NCBI GenBank assembly: GCA_964370315.1
Contig: CAYJIS010000029.1
Coordinates: 1 to 23,935, forward strand
From: CAYJFX01 sp964370315
GTDB taxonomy: Bacteria > Spirochaetota > Spirochaetia > Treponematales > Treponemataceae
Direction: 5' to 3'
DNA: 23,935 nucleotides
Of the stretch, positions 7,011 to 14,889 are shown piece after piece. Under the pieces are notes generated by a model that worked only from the letters and a program-made list of their open reading frames with translations, ran no database searches and was not told the origin of the DNA. Position 1 is the first letter of the stretch. Each line of letters starts with the position of its first letter. The position numbers and the translations under genes are program-made.

Positions 7011-8564
7011 ATGAAAGCAAAGAAACAAGTAGTATTTATTATGACTGATACAACTCGATTTGATATGGTTGGTTGTTATGGTTACCCCGATATGAAAACA
7101 CCAAATCTAGATGCACTTGCAAAAGAAGGTGTTCGATATGATAAAGCATATACATGCCAACCTGTATGCGGGCCAGCAAGAGGAGCTATTTTCACAGGTT
7201 TATTTCCACATGCGAATGGTAGTTTTACAAATACAGTACCACTATGGTCAGGAATAAAGACAGTGGGTAATTACCTACAAGATGTAAATGTACGCTGTGG
7301 ATACATTGGAAAATGGCATTTAGATGGTGGAGACTACTTTGGAAACGGTGTTTGCCCCGATGGTTATGAAAAAGATTATTGGTATGATATGAGATGCTAT
7401 TTAGACGAATTAACTCCAGAACAAAGAATGTTATCAAGAAGGGAAGATGCGTCTATAACAAATGGTGGTGTTACTGAAGATTTTACATTTGCACATCGGT
7501 GTACTGATAGAGCCCTTGATTTTTTAGAAAAATTTGAAGAAGAAGACTTTTTTTTAACCGTATCTTATGATGAACCTCATGGCCCTTTTGTTTGCCCTGA
7601 ACCATATGCTTCGATGTATAAAGATTATGAAATGCCAAAGAGCGAAAACATATATGATACATTAAAAGATAAACCACTATTACAAAAACTCTGGGCTGGA
7701 GAAAAGTTAAACGAAAACAAAGATGATCTTAAAATTAGTCCTGAATTATTTTTAGGTTGTAATTCATTCGTTGATTATGAAATTGGTAGAGTATTAGAGT
7801 CTGTAAAAAAACATGCACCGGATGCGATGATTATTTTTACATCCGATCACGGGGATGCTTTGCGAGCACATTCATTATCTGCTAAGGGTCCTAGCGTGTA
7901 TGAAGAAATAGCTCATATACCGCTAATTATTAAAGGTGGTGCATATTGGCCAACTCCAAAGGGAGAGGTGTATAGCAGTGTAACATCTCATATAGATATT
8001 GTTCCAACTCTCTTGGAATATTTTAATTCAGATATACCCCCTGTTTTACAGGGTAAATCAATGCGACCAATAATTGAAAATCCGCAAAATTTTGATAATT
8101 CTACTGTAGATAAAACATTTAGAGACACCGTATTTATTGAATTTCATCGATATGAAATTGATCATGATGGTTTTGGTGGTATCCAGTTTATGAGAGCTGC
8201 AGTTACTAATACGCATAAATTGGCTCTATATTTATTAGATGAAACTGATGAATTATATGATACCGTTAATGATAAAGCTGAAATGTATAATCTAATTAAT
8301 GATTCATCTAGTAAGAATATTAGAGATACATTACATGCAAGAATAATAGATTTTATGAACGATTCTAGAGATCCATTCAGAGGTTATCAATGGAAGGTGC
8401 GTCCATGGAATAAAGAAACCCAGGTACCTGATTGGGAAGTTGATTATCATACTAGACAAAGACCTGCAGGGAAGGGAGAACTAGTGCAGCTTGATTACGA
8501 CACAGGTTTAGAAATAACTGAAAATGTTCGAAGAAAACAAAAATCAACTGGAGTGGCAGGATAG
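7011..8564 (+). CDS. Sulfatase, Cys-type, without signal peptide
   Basis: Type I sulfatase that hydrolyses a sulfate ester, probably on a saccharide. The start is ATG 7011 with GAGG (7001-7004) six bases before it; an upstream in-frame GTG at 6954 lies inside the promoter. Metal and active-site features are Asp13 in MTDTTR, the signature CGPARGAIFTG (53-63) with formylglycine-forming Cys53, Pro55 and Arg57, GKWHLDGG (100-107), His190 in DEPHGPF, and TSDHGD (278-283). No signal peptide is present, so it should act in the cytoplasm, on sugar imported by the neighbouring ABC transporter. Activation would need a formylglycine-generating enzyme (anSME or FGE); none is encoded here. Substrate cannot be told from sequence. 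Two bases separate its stop from the regulator gene. Confidence 0.9.
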   Translation: MKAKKQVVFIMTDTTRFDMVGCYGYPDMKTPNLDALAKEGVRYDKAYTCQPVCGPARGAIFTGLFPHANGSFTNTVPLWSGIKTVGNYLQDVNVRCGYIGKWHLDGGDYFGNGVCPDGYEKDYWYDMRCYLDELTPEQRMLSRREDASITNGGVTEDFTFAHRCTDRALDFLEKFEEEDFFLTVSYDEPHGPFVCPEPYASMYKDYEMPKSENIYDTLKDKPLLQKLWAGEKLNENKDDLKISPELFLGCNSFVDYEIGRVLESVKKHAPDAMIIFTSDHGDALRAHSLSAKGPSVYEEIAHIPLIIKGGAYWPTPKGEVYSSVTSHIDIVPTLLEYFNSDIPPVLQGKSMRPIIENPQNFDNSTVDKTFRDTVFIEFHRYEIDHDGFGGIQFMRAAVTNTHKLALYLLDETDELYDTVNDKAEMYNLINDSSSKNIRDTLHARIIDFMNDSRDPFRGYQWKVRPWNKETQVPDWEVDYHTRQRPAGKGELVQLDYDTGLEITENVRRKQKSTGVAG

Positions 8565-8566
8565 AA

Positions 8567-9586
8567 ATGAAATCAGTTTTGTCTCGTCCTACAAGAGCCG
8601 ATGTTGCTCGAGAGGCTGGAGTTACGGATACTATTGTTTCTTATGTAGTTAATGCAAATAGGTATGTTGACAGGGATAAAAAACAACGAGTACAAGAAGC
8701 AATAAAAAAACTCGGCTACAGACCCAATACAATGGCTCGCGCTTTAAAAGGGAAAACAACAAATCATATATTATTTGTTGTTGATGATATTCAGAGCGAA
8801 CACTTTGGTAGTATTATTAAAGAGGTAAATCGTTTGTCATACGACAAAGGATACTTTTTTTCATTATGCTATGATAAGGGCGGTGATGATTTTGTTCGAA
8901 GAATTTCAGACGGCTTTTTTGATGGTGTAGTTATAGGCTCAGGTAGATTTTCATCAAAAAGAATACAAGAGTTGATTGACCTAAACATACCAGTAATTTT
9001 GTTTGAAATACGTGACTACGGCCAACTGAATGGTTCTTATGCAAAAATAAATACTGGACTATTTAATGGGGCCAAGCAATGTGTTAAAGCATTATACGAA
9101 AAAGGTCGTACAAATATTGTGTACATTGGAGAGAGCCTTACAAATCAAGAAAATGGAGATTTTGATTTACAGGACTTTAGATTTAGAGGCTTCGAAAATC
9201 AAATAAAAGAATTTAATCTAGATGTAGATGATGTACGGTATGTTGTTGGATATAGAGATAAAACTGACTTGTCTAAATGCATTCACGAGTTAATAAATCG
9301 CAGTGATGCCCCTAATGCTTTTATTTGTAGAACTGATTATGTAGCATGTACTGTAATTGAAATACTTGAAAATATTGGATTAAATGTTCCAAATGATGTA
9401 TCTGTGATAGGCTTTAATAATTCAGCGTTGTGCGACTTTTCTAGACCAAGACTTAGTAGTGTTAAAATCGATAGGAAGACAGCGGGAATAAAGGTACTGG
9501 AATTTTTAGAAGAATTGATGAGTGAAAAAGATAAACAACTTGAAGTAGTACTTGAAACTGAGCTCGTACTTAGAGAAAGTACATAA
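8567..9586 (+). CDS. LacI-family transcriptional regulator
   Basis: Sugar-responsive repressor or activator. The N-terminal helix-turn-helix, TRADVAREAGVTDTIVSYVV (9-28), is followed by RVQEAIKKLGYRPN and the hinge ARALKG. The rest is the periplasmic-binding-protein-like effector domain, with DDIQSEHFGSI, FDGVVIGS, RTNIVYIGE, RFRGFENQI and DVSVIGFNN. At 339 residues it has normal length. It lies between the sulfatase and transporter genes on the same strand and is preceded by a GGAG/AGGA-rich stretch. It probably controls this cluster through the palindromes at 6954-6998, which would make it autoregulated. The inducer is unknown; a sulfated sugar or its desulfated product is plausible. Confidence 0.9.
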   Translation: MKSVLSRPTRADVAREAGVTDTIVSYVVNANRYVDRDKKQRVQEAIKKLGYRPNTMARALKGKTTNHILFVVDDIQSEHFGSIIKEVNRLSYDKGYFFSLCYDKGGDDFVRRISDGFFDGVVIGSGRFSSKRIQELIDLNIPVILFEIRDYGQLNGSYAKINTGLFNGAKQCVKALYEKGRTNIVYIGESLTNQENGDFDLQDFRFRGFENQIKEFNLDVDDVRYVVGYRDKTDLSKCIHELINRSDAPNAFICRTDYVACTVIEILENIGLNVPNDVSVIGFNNSALCDFSRPRLSSVKIDRKTAGIKVLEFLEELMSEKDKQLEVVLETELVLREST

Positions 9587-9647
9587 TAAGTAATTTAGTT
9601 TGCGTTAAGTATACTAATATAAAATGCAAATTAATATAGGAGGCAAA

Positions 9648-10931
9648 ATGAAAAAACGAACAACGTTTTTATTGGTGGTTGCTTTAGCAGCCTTGGTTCT
9701 CACCTTTGGGTGTTCAAAGGGCGAAGAAGTCGAAGCGGGACCTGTAACTATTAAGGTTGCTAACTATGCATTATTAGAAGCAGGTTACGAATCTTTTTGG
9801 ACAGGTGTAAAAGAGGAGTTTGAAGCTCAAAATCCTGACATTACAATTGAATGGGTAACAGCACCGTATGGTGAAATAATGAATCAAGTAATTAATATGG
9901 CAGGTGGAGGAGACAAGGTTGATGCTATTTATGGTGAAATAGATTGGGTTCCAGGTCTTGCAGATTCAGGTTTAGCAGCTCCAATTACTGATATTCTTGA
10001 TAAAGACTATTTAAACGATTTTTATCCAGATGTTCTAAATGCGTTTAGTATTGATGGTGATATGTATGGTATACCGATGTATATTTCACCATATGTATTG
10101 TATTACAATAAAGACTTATTTGCTGAAGCTGGACTTGATCCTGAAAATCCACCTACAACATATGATGAAATGTTAGTTGCTGCAGAAGCTCTTTCTCAGT
10201 TAACAGATGCTAACGGTAATAAAGTATATGCTTTTGGACAAACAACTTCTTCTGTTCCTGTTTCAGGGGCTTCTTTAACTGGTATGATTTTTAACTTTGA
10301 TGGTACAGTATTAGACGAAGAAGGGAATCTTTCAATTAACAATGATGGATTTAAGCAAGCATTTGAAATGATTAAACATTTAGATGACATGGGGTATAAT
10401 CCACAAAATGCAAAACTTAAGGACTTGCGAAACTTATTTGCATTAGAACAACTTGCAATGTACTATGATCAATCATGGGGTTTTAACGGTGTACAAGCAA
10501 TTAATGCTGATGCTAAAAACTTTACTGCATCTGCAGCACCTCTACAAGGTGGAAGTGGTAGCGGACAAAGTGTTTTACAATCTCACTGCATGGTTTTAGT
10601 AGACAATGGAGATGCACGAGCCAGTGCTACTGCTAAGTTTATAGAGTTTTTAATTACAGAAGAAGTGCTTGGTGATTTTATGACAAATGTAACACCTGCA
10701 TACCCTGCTAAAGAATCAATGGCAAACATGCAAGGATTGCTAAATAATAATGTATTAAAAGGTGCAGCTGCTGCAGCTAGCAATGTTAAGAAGCAAACAT
10801 TTATACCTCAGTTGAACGACCTTAATTTAGAACTTTGTACACTTGCACAAGCTGTTACTGTTAGTGATGAAGATGTAGATAGTGCTATAGAAAAATTTGA
10901 AAATACAATGAATGCAAAATTAGGTAACTAA
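9648..10931 (+). CDS. Extracellular sugar-binding lipoprotein (CUT1 ABC transporter)
   Basis: Family 1 solute-binding protein that delivers a mono- or oligosaccharide to the two permeases downstream. ATG 9648 has a full AGGAGG (9638-9643) four bases upstream; an in-frame ATG at 9624 lies before that site and is rejected. Residues 1-21 are a lipoprotein signal ending in LTFGC (Cys22). The mature part reads as a typical MalE/UgpB fold: FWTGVKEEFEAQNPDITIEWV, then YGIPMYISPYVLYYNKDLFAEAGL (the usual hinge signature), PPTTYDEMLVAAEAL and AKFIEFL. It is 427 residues long. The 61 bp between lacI and this gene show no clear promoter, so it may be read from the sulfatase promoter. The very strong ribosome site and the stem-loops that follow suggest it is made in excess over the permeases. 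Confidence 0.92.
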   Translation: MKKRTTFLLVVALAALVLTFGCSKGEEVEAGPVTIKVANYALLEAGYESFWTGVKEEFEAQNPDITIEWVTAPYGEIMNQVINMAGGGDKVDAIYGEIDWVPGLADSGLAAPITDILDKDYLNDFYPDVLNAFSIDGDMYGIPMYISPYVLYYNKDLFAEAGLDPENPPTTYDEMLVAAEALSQLTDANGNKVYAFGQTTSSVPVSGASLTGMIFNFDGTVLDEEGNLSINNDGFKQAFEMIKHLDDMGYNPQNAKLKDLRNLFALEQLAMYYDQSWGFNGVQAINADAKNFTASAAPLQGGSGSGQSVLQSHCMVLVDNGDARASATAKFIEFLITEEVLGDFMTNVTPAYPAKESMANMQGLLNNNVLKGAAAAASNVKKQTFIPQLNDLNLELCTLAQAVTVSDEDVDSAIEKFENTMNAKLGN

Positions 10932-10939
10932 TTGTTTTT

Positions 10940-10973
10940 CTGTGTTTATCTATATTGTAATAGATAAACACAG
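10940..10973 (+). promoter_or_regulatory. Intercistronic stem-loop 1 (14-bp perfect stem)
   Basis: CTGTGTTTATCTAT (10940-10953) and its exact complement (10960-10973) flank the loop ATTGTA. It begins nine bases after the stop of the binding-protein gene. TCTTTTA follows rather than a long T run, so it could be a weak terminator or a 3' barrier that stabilises the upstream mRNA. Confidence 0.8.
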
Positions 10974-10974
10974 T

Positions 10975-11014
10975 CTTTTAAGAGTAATAGTACGTTTACT
11001 ATTACTCTTAAAAG
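10975..11014 (+). promoter_or_regulatory. Intercistronic stem-loop 2 (18-bp perfect stem)
   Basis: CTTTTAAGAGTAATAGTA (10975-10992) pairs exactly with 10997-11014 around the tetraloop CGTT. It starts one base after stem-loop 1. It is AT-rich with no T tract behind it (GCTTAAAAC follows), so full termination is unlikely. The next gene's AGGAGG lies outside the stem (11031-11036). Confidence 0.8.
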
Positions 11015-11041
11015 GCTTAAAACATAATCTAGGAGGACTAT

Positions 11042-11947
11042 ATGAAAAAGCTTACACGTGAAAAAGCTGATGGTTATTACGCAATGGTTTTAACTCTTCC
11101 AGCCGTTTTACTAGCACTATTATTTATCATAATTCCAATAATTGATTCGATTATAAAGAGTTTTTTAGACTATGGTGTTCGAAATATTATTAGTGGGAAA
11201 AGCGGAGAATGGAATAATTTTGAAAATTATATACGTTTGTTTGAAGCTAATTCATTGCCATCTGCCATTATAAATACTTTTACCTTTGTAATATTTGTTA
11301 TATTATTTCAGCTCATTCTCGGCATGGCATTATCACTAATAATAAACTCAAATATAAAAGGGGCTCGTTTTTTCAGAAGTATAATGATGACACCTTGGGT
11401 AGTTCCTACGGTTATTTCTGCCTTAATTTGGATGTGGCTTTTTCAACCTCAGTATGGTTTTATACGATACCTCGTATCCTTTTTAACTGCTGGAAGAATA
11501 AATGATTTTGCTATGCTAAACAATCCAGATACTGCGTTATTTGGTGTTAGTATTGCAGCCCTTTGGAAGCAAATTCCACTTATGACCTTGCTGCTATTAG
11601 CTGGGTTGCAAAATGTCCCAACAGATGTCTTAGAAGCGGCGAAGATTGATGGTGCAGGTAAGGTTAGACAATTCATCTTTGTTGTACTCCCTTATTTAAG
11701 TCCCGTAATTAAAGTTTCAGTCTCTATGGCTATCATTGAAAACTTTAAGCAATTTCCACTTTTTTGGACAATGACTGGTGGTGGCCCAAATGGAGCTACG
11801 ACAAACCTGGCAATTTTAAGTTATCGAGAAGCTTTTGTTAGCTTAAATCTTGGTTCTGGTGCTGCAGTAACAACTGTATGGATGCTTTTAATGATAATAG
11901 TAATAGCAGTTTATAATAAGGCATTCAAAACTCATGATATGAGTTAA
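11042..11947 (+). CDS. CUT1 sugar ABC transporter permease, MalF/UgpA type
   Basis: First membrane subunit of the sugar importer. The 301-residue protein begins with a short cytoplasmic tail, then a transmembrane helix (about 15-36), a periplasmic loop and five more hydrophobic segments. The EAA coupling loop DVLEAAKIDGAGKVRQF (195-211) followed by FVVLPYLSP is typical of CUT1 permeases. TPWVVPTVISALIWMWLF and MTGGGPNGATTNLAILSY are further family marks. ATG 11042 has AGGAGG (11031-11036) five bases upstream. Pairs with the next gene, 16 bases downstream. Confidence 0.93.
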   Translation: MKKLTREKADGYYAMVLTLPAVLLALLFIIIPIIDSIIKSFLDYGVRNIISGKSGEWNNFENYIRLFEANSLPSAIINTFTFVIFVILFQLILGMALSLIINSNIKGARFFRSIMMTPWVVPTVISALIWMWLFQPQYGFIRYLVSFLTAGRINDFAMLNNPDTALFGVSIAALWKQIPLMTLLLLAGLQNVPTDVLEAAKIDGAGKVRQFIFVVLPYLSPVIKVSVSMAIIENFKQFPLFWTMTGGGPNGATTNLAILSYREAFVSLNLGSGAAVTTVWMLLMIIVIAVYNKAFKTHDMS

Positions 11948-11963
11948 TAATTGGGAGAAGTAT

Positions 11964-12797
11964 ATGAATAAAAACATTTCAAAAGCTATCAAAATTTTCA
12001 TTTTAACAATAATTCTATTATTTTTACTGTTTCCTATTTATTGGATGCTCGTTACATCTTTTAAAACTAACATGGAATCGTATATGTATCCGCCAACACT
12101 TTTTCCTCAAAATCCAGTATTTGATGCATTTATAAATTTATTTACAGTGAACAATCAGTTTTTTATTTATTATGGCAACAACTTTTTTGTATCAATGCTT
12201 TCTGCTCTTTTTACTTGTGTCGTTGCAATTTTTACAGGTTATGCCATAGCACGTTTTAGGACAAAATGGATTCTGCTTGTGGTTGCGGTACTGCTTTCTT
12301 CTCAAATGTTTCCAATTATAAGTAGGATGATTTCGCTATATTCTCTCATGGGAAGTATTGGAATTATCAATACACATTTCGGACTCATTTTTGCAATAGT
12401 AGCTGCACAAATTCCATTTTGTTCGATTCTAATGTCTAGTTTTTTCCTAAATATTCCAAAAGAAATTGAAGAAGCAGCATATGTAGATGGAGCAGGAAGA
12501 ACTGGTATCTTGTTAAGAATAGTAACTCCTCTTGTTAGTCCTGGTATTTTGGCTGTTGGCATTTATGCCTTTTTAATGACGTGGGATGATTATCTTCATG
12601 CCGCGACACTTATTCAATCTGATTCACTAAGGACTCTTTCAGTAGGTATTGCTCTTCGTTACCTCGGTGAATTATCATATGATTGGTCATTAATTAATGC
12701 AATCTCCGTAGTAGGAACATTACCTATGGTATTAGTGTTCTTCTTTTTCCAGAAGTATATGGTAAAAGGTTTAGTTGCTGGAGCTGTTAAAGGATAG
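11964..12797 (+). CDS. CUT1 sugar ABC transporter permease, MalG/UgpE type
   Basis: Second membrane subunit of the same importer. The 277 residues include the opening helix followed by PIYWMLVTSFKTNMES, which is typical of MalG-like proteins. The EAA loop KEIEEAAYVDGAGRTGILLR (166-185) is followed by IVTPLVSPGIL, and the end VKGLVAGAVKG is characteristic of the family. GGGAG (11953-11957) lies six bases before ATG 11964. No ATP-binding gene follows: one base after its stop comes the end of the convergent methyltransferase gene. A shared MsmK/UgpC-type ATPase encoded elsewhere must serve this transporter. Confidence 0.93.
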   Translation: MNKNISKAIKIFILTIILLFLLFPIYWMLVTSFKTNMESYMYPPTLFPQNPVFDAFINLFTVNNQFFIYYGNNFFVSMLSALFTCVVAIFTGYAIARFRTKWILLVVAVLLSSQMFPIISRMISLYSLMGSIGIINTHFGLIFAIVAAQIPFCSILMSSFFLNIPKEIEEAAYVDGAGRTGILLRIVTPLVSPGILAVGIYAFLMTWDDYLHAATLIQSDSLRTLSVGIALRYLGELSYDWSLINAISVVGTLPMVLVFFFFQKYMVKGLVAGAVKG

Positions 12798-12798
12798 A

Positions 12799-13731
12799 TT
12801 AGGTTTTTTCATTTCTTTCATAAAAGATGCCGTCTTCAAAACCTTGGATTCTCTTATTAGTTTCTGCTTCATGTAGACGGTGTTCAGCCCATGCACAGTA
12901 TAATTCATTTTGCTCAATACCAACATACTTTCGATTAAGTTTTTTAGCAGTTACTAATGTGCTCCCAGAGCCCGAAAATGGATCGAGTATAAAATCACCT
13001 TCATTAGAACTTGCGAGTATTAATTTTGCTAAAAGTTTTTCGCTCTTTTGAGTAGGATGAGCAGTATTTTCACTCATGGACCAATACGGAATTGAAATGT
13101 CTGACCAAAAATTTGATGGATATGTGTTTCTAAAATTTCCTTTATCTGTTTTTTCCCAATCTTTTGGGATTCCGTCTTTTGTGTATGGTGCAATTACTTT
13201 TTTTCTCATTTTAACGGCATCTACATTAAATGTATAATCATTTGAAACTGTAGCAAACCATATATCTTCCATTCCGTTCTTCCAGTTTGTGCTAGCACCA
13301 CGACCTTTTTCTCTTTGCCAAGTGATACGATTTCTAATTATCAACCTTTCTGATAACACAGGGCCAATAACAAGAGAGCTTTTCCAATCACAACAAACAT
13401 AGATGCTTGCATTTTTTTTAAGCTTAGGTAACACTAAATCAAGCCACGCATTTGTATACTCATAATACTTTGAATTACTACTTGCTTTAAAGGTATTGCC
13501 ATGATAATTCTTTTCAAGATTGTAAGGTGGGTCTATAATTGCTAGGTCAACAAAACTGTTTGGTAATTTTTCTAAACATTTAAAAGTGTCGGCAATGATG
13601 CTTTTATTGGTTATATTTTCTATATCAAGTTGTGTATTATTCTGTAGTTTTATACATTTGGGTAAGTATGATTGAGCATTGCTTAAATCAAAGTCGATTG
13701 TTTTGTTGCGAAGTGATTTCATTTTTTCCAT
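12799..13731 (-). CDS. Site-specific DNA methyltransferase, beta class (N6-adenine or N4-cytosine)
   Basis: Transfers a methyl group from S-adenosylmethionine to a base within a specific DNA site. Motif order is that of the beta class: catalytic DPPY (67-70) near the N terminus, a target-recognition stretch in the middle (REKGRGASTNWKNGMEDIWF), then HPTQKS (225-230) and the cofactor motif DPFSGSGST (250-258). At 310 residues it is a complete stand-alone enzyme. No restriction endonuclease lies nearby, so it appears to be an orphan methylase. The start ATG shares one base with the TAA stop of the hydrolase gene upstream, so translation is coupled. Recognition site cannot be read from the sequence. 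Its stop is one base from the stop of the convergent permease gene. Confidence 0.92.
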   Translation of the reverse strand: MEKMKSLRNKTIDFDLSNAQSYLPKCIKLQNNTQLDIENITNKSIIADTFKCLEKLPNSFVDLAIIDPPYNLEKNYHGNTFKASSNSKYYEYTNAWLDLVLPKLKKNASIYVCCDWKSSLVIGPVLSERLIIRNRITWQREKGRGASTNWKNGMEDIWFATVSNDYTFNVDAVKMRKKVIAPYTKDGIPKDWEKTDKGNFRNTYPSNFWSDISIPYWSMSENTAHPTQKSEKLLAKLILASSNEGDFILDPFSGSGSTLVTAKKLNRKYVGIEQNELYCAWAEHRLHEAETNKRIQGFEDGIFYERNEKT

Positions 13732-14834
13732 TATTTAAAAAAGTCCTTAAAAGTTGGAATGTTTACCTGAATTGCATGAAAAAGAATTTTAATAATTTCA
13801 TAAATGTGATCTTTCGTTTTTTTATCTAATTCACTCATAGCTTTAATAACTGTAACTGAACTCTTAATCCAATCATTAGTAAGTTCACTCAGTGTTTTTG
13901 CATTAGTAGATTCCAAAACACTGAATAAATCAATAATAAACTGCCTTCTTATCTCTAGTTCTGAGTCTTGTAACCATTTTTGTACTGATTGCGAAGTGAT
14001 TAGGCTTAAAGTTCCAAATTTATTAAATGTTATTAAAGATGTAGCTTCAACTTGCCACGTAAGCATATCATGTTGCGCAATACCAGGTGCTGCAGAACTT
14101 GTAATGATAACTTGTTTGTTATTTTTATTTAGCAGTATACCTACCAATGATGATTCTGGAACAACTGAAGTTACTTTAGGTAAAACTTTTATGTATCCTT
14201 TTTCTGATAAAATATGTGGTAAAAAACCTGGTCCGTCATTATCATAAACGTGTACAATACGATTCTGTACTTTATTTGAACAAAAACTCGATGAAAATAC
14301 CGAAAGATTACCACCCTTTGAATGTCCCATAACAAGTAATTTATTTCTTTTTTTAAGTGCAACTTTTTCAACGTACTTTACTGCTAATTCTTGTGCAGGA
14401 ACAGGACATACATATGACATGTTAAAGTCTTCTTTCCATCCGACTAAACTATCATCTGTTCCTCTAAAAATAATACATATTTGTTTTGTAGGAAGTAGGG
14501 CACACATTGCAGAAAACTGTGTTTCTTTTTCAACATCAATTATATTTGTAAAGCCAAACAATGTTACATCTTTAAATCTAGTAGATGTACCTACTTTTTT
14601 TAGTAATTCAACTGTGTCTTTGCCAACTAACAAACCTAAGTCTTTTTTACTATCTTTAATAAATCTATTAGCAACTTCTGATATTTTTATTGTTTTTGAA
14701 AAATTATCACTAACTATATTTTCGAGTTCAAGATAGACCAATTGACATAGTATAAGGCTATCGACGTGATTAAATGGACTAATTTTAAAATGTATATCGG
14801 AGCGCCATGTTATGTAATCTAAAATATTTGCCAT
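13731..14834 (-). CDS. DUF2974 (Mbeg1-like) alpha/beta hydrolase, lipase-like
   Basis: Predicted cytoplasmic serine hydrolase of the Mbeg1-like/DUF2974 group; substrate unknown. The N-terminal pattern MANILDYITWRSDIHF...FNHVDSLILCQLVY is the family hallmark. IIFRGTDDSLVGWKEDFNM and the nucleophile elbow MGHSKGGNL (Ser172) match lipase class 3. A likely triad is completed by an Asp in HVYDNDGPGF (198 or 200) and His255 in GIAQHDMLTW. The C-terminal 100 residues are helical and unassigned. There is no signal peptide. ATG 14834 has no ribosome-binding sequence, and a good promoter places the transcript start about on the A of this ATG. It is coupled to the methylase by a one-base overlap, an odd pairing with no obvious shared pathway. 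Confidence 0.85.
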   Translation of the reverse strand: MANILDYITWRSDIHFKISPFNHVDSLILCQLVYLELENIVSDNFSKTIKISEVANRFIKDSKKDLGLLVGKDTVELLKKVGTSTRFKDVTLFGFTNIIDVEKETQFSAMCALLPTKQICIIFRGTDDSLVGWKEDFNMSYVCPVPAQELAVKYVEKVALKKRNKLLVMGHSKGGNLSVFSSSFCSNKVQNRIVHVYDNDGPGFLPHILSEKGYIKVLPKVTSVVPESSLVGILLNKNNKQVIITSSAAPGIAQHDMLTWQVEATSLITFNKFGTLSLITSQSVQKWLQDSELEIRRQFIIDLFSVLESTNAKTLSELTNDWIKSSVTVIKAMSELDKKTKDHIYEIIKILFHAIQVNIPTFKDFFK

Positions 14835-14840
14835 AACATA

Positions 14841-14869
14841 ATTATACTATTCTGTGAATATAAAATCAA
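14841..14869 (-). promoter_or_regulatory. Promoter for hydrolase-methylase pair, possibly leaderless
   Basis: On the - strand, TTGATT (14869-14864) and TATAAT (14846-14841) are separated by exactly 17 bp. The -10 ends six bases before the ATG at 14834, so the expected transcript start is at or next to the start codon. No Shine-Dalgarno sequence is present. Confidence 0.65.
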
Positions 14870-14889
14870 TATTTAAAAATAAAAAGAAC

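Noticed and set aside
9587..9647. Separate promoter for the sugar-binding protein
   Set aside because: TATACT at 9610 has no -35 at a suitable distance; the TTTGC/GCAAA inverted repeat (5-base arms) is too short to be convincing.
13412..13419. T8 tract (A8 on the coding strand) in the methylase gene as a phase-variation switch
   Set aside because: Runs of this length are common in this AT-rich window, and the gene is in frame; nothing else suggests switching.
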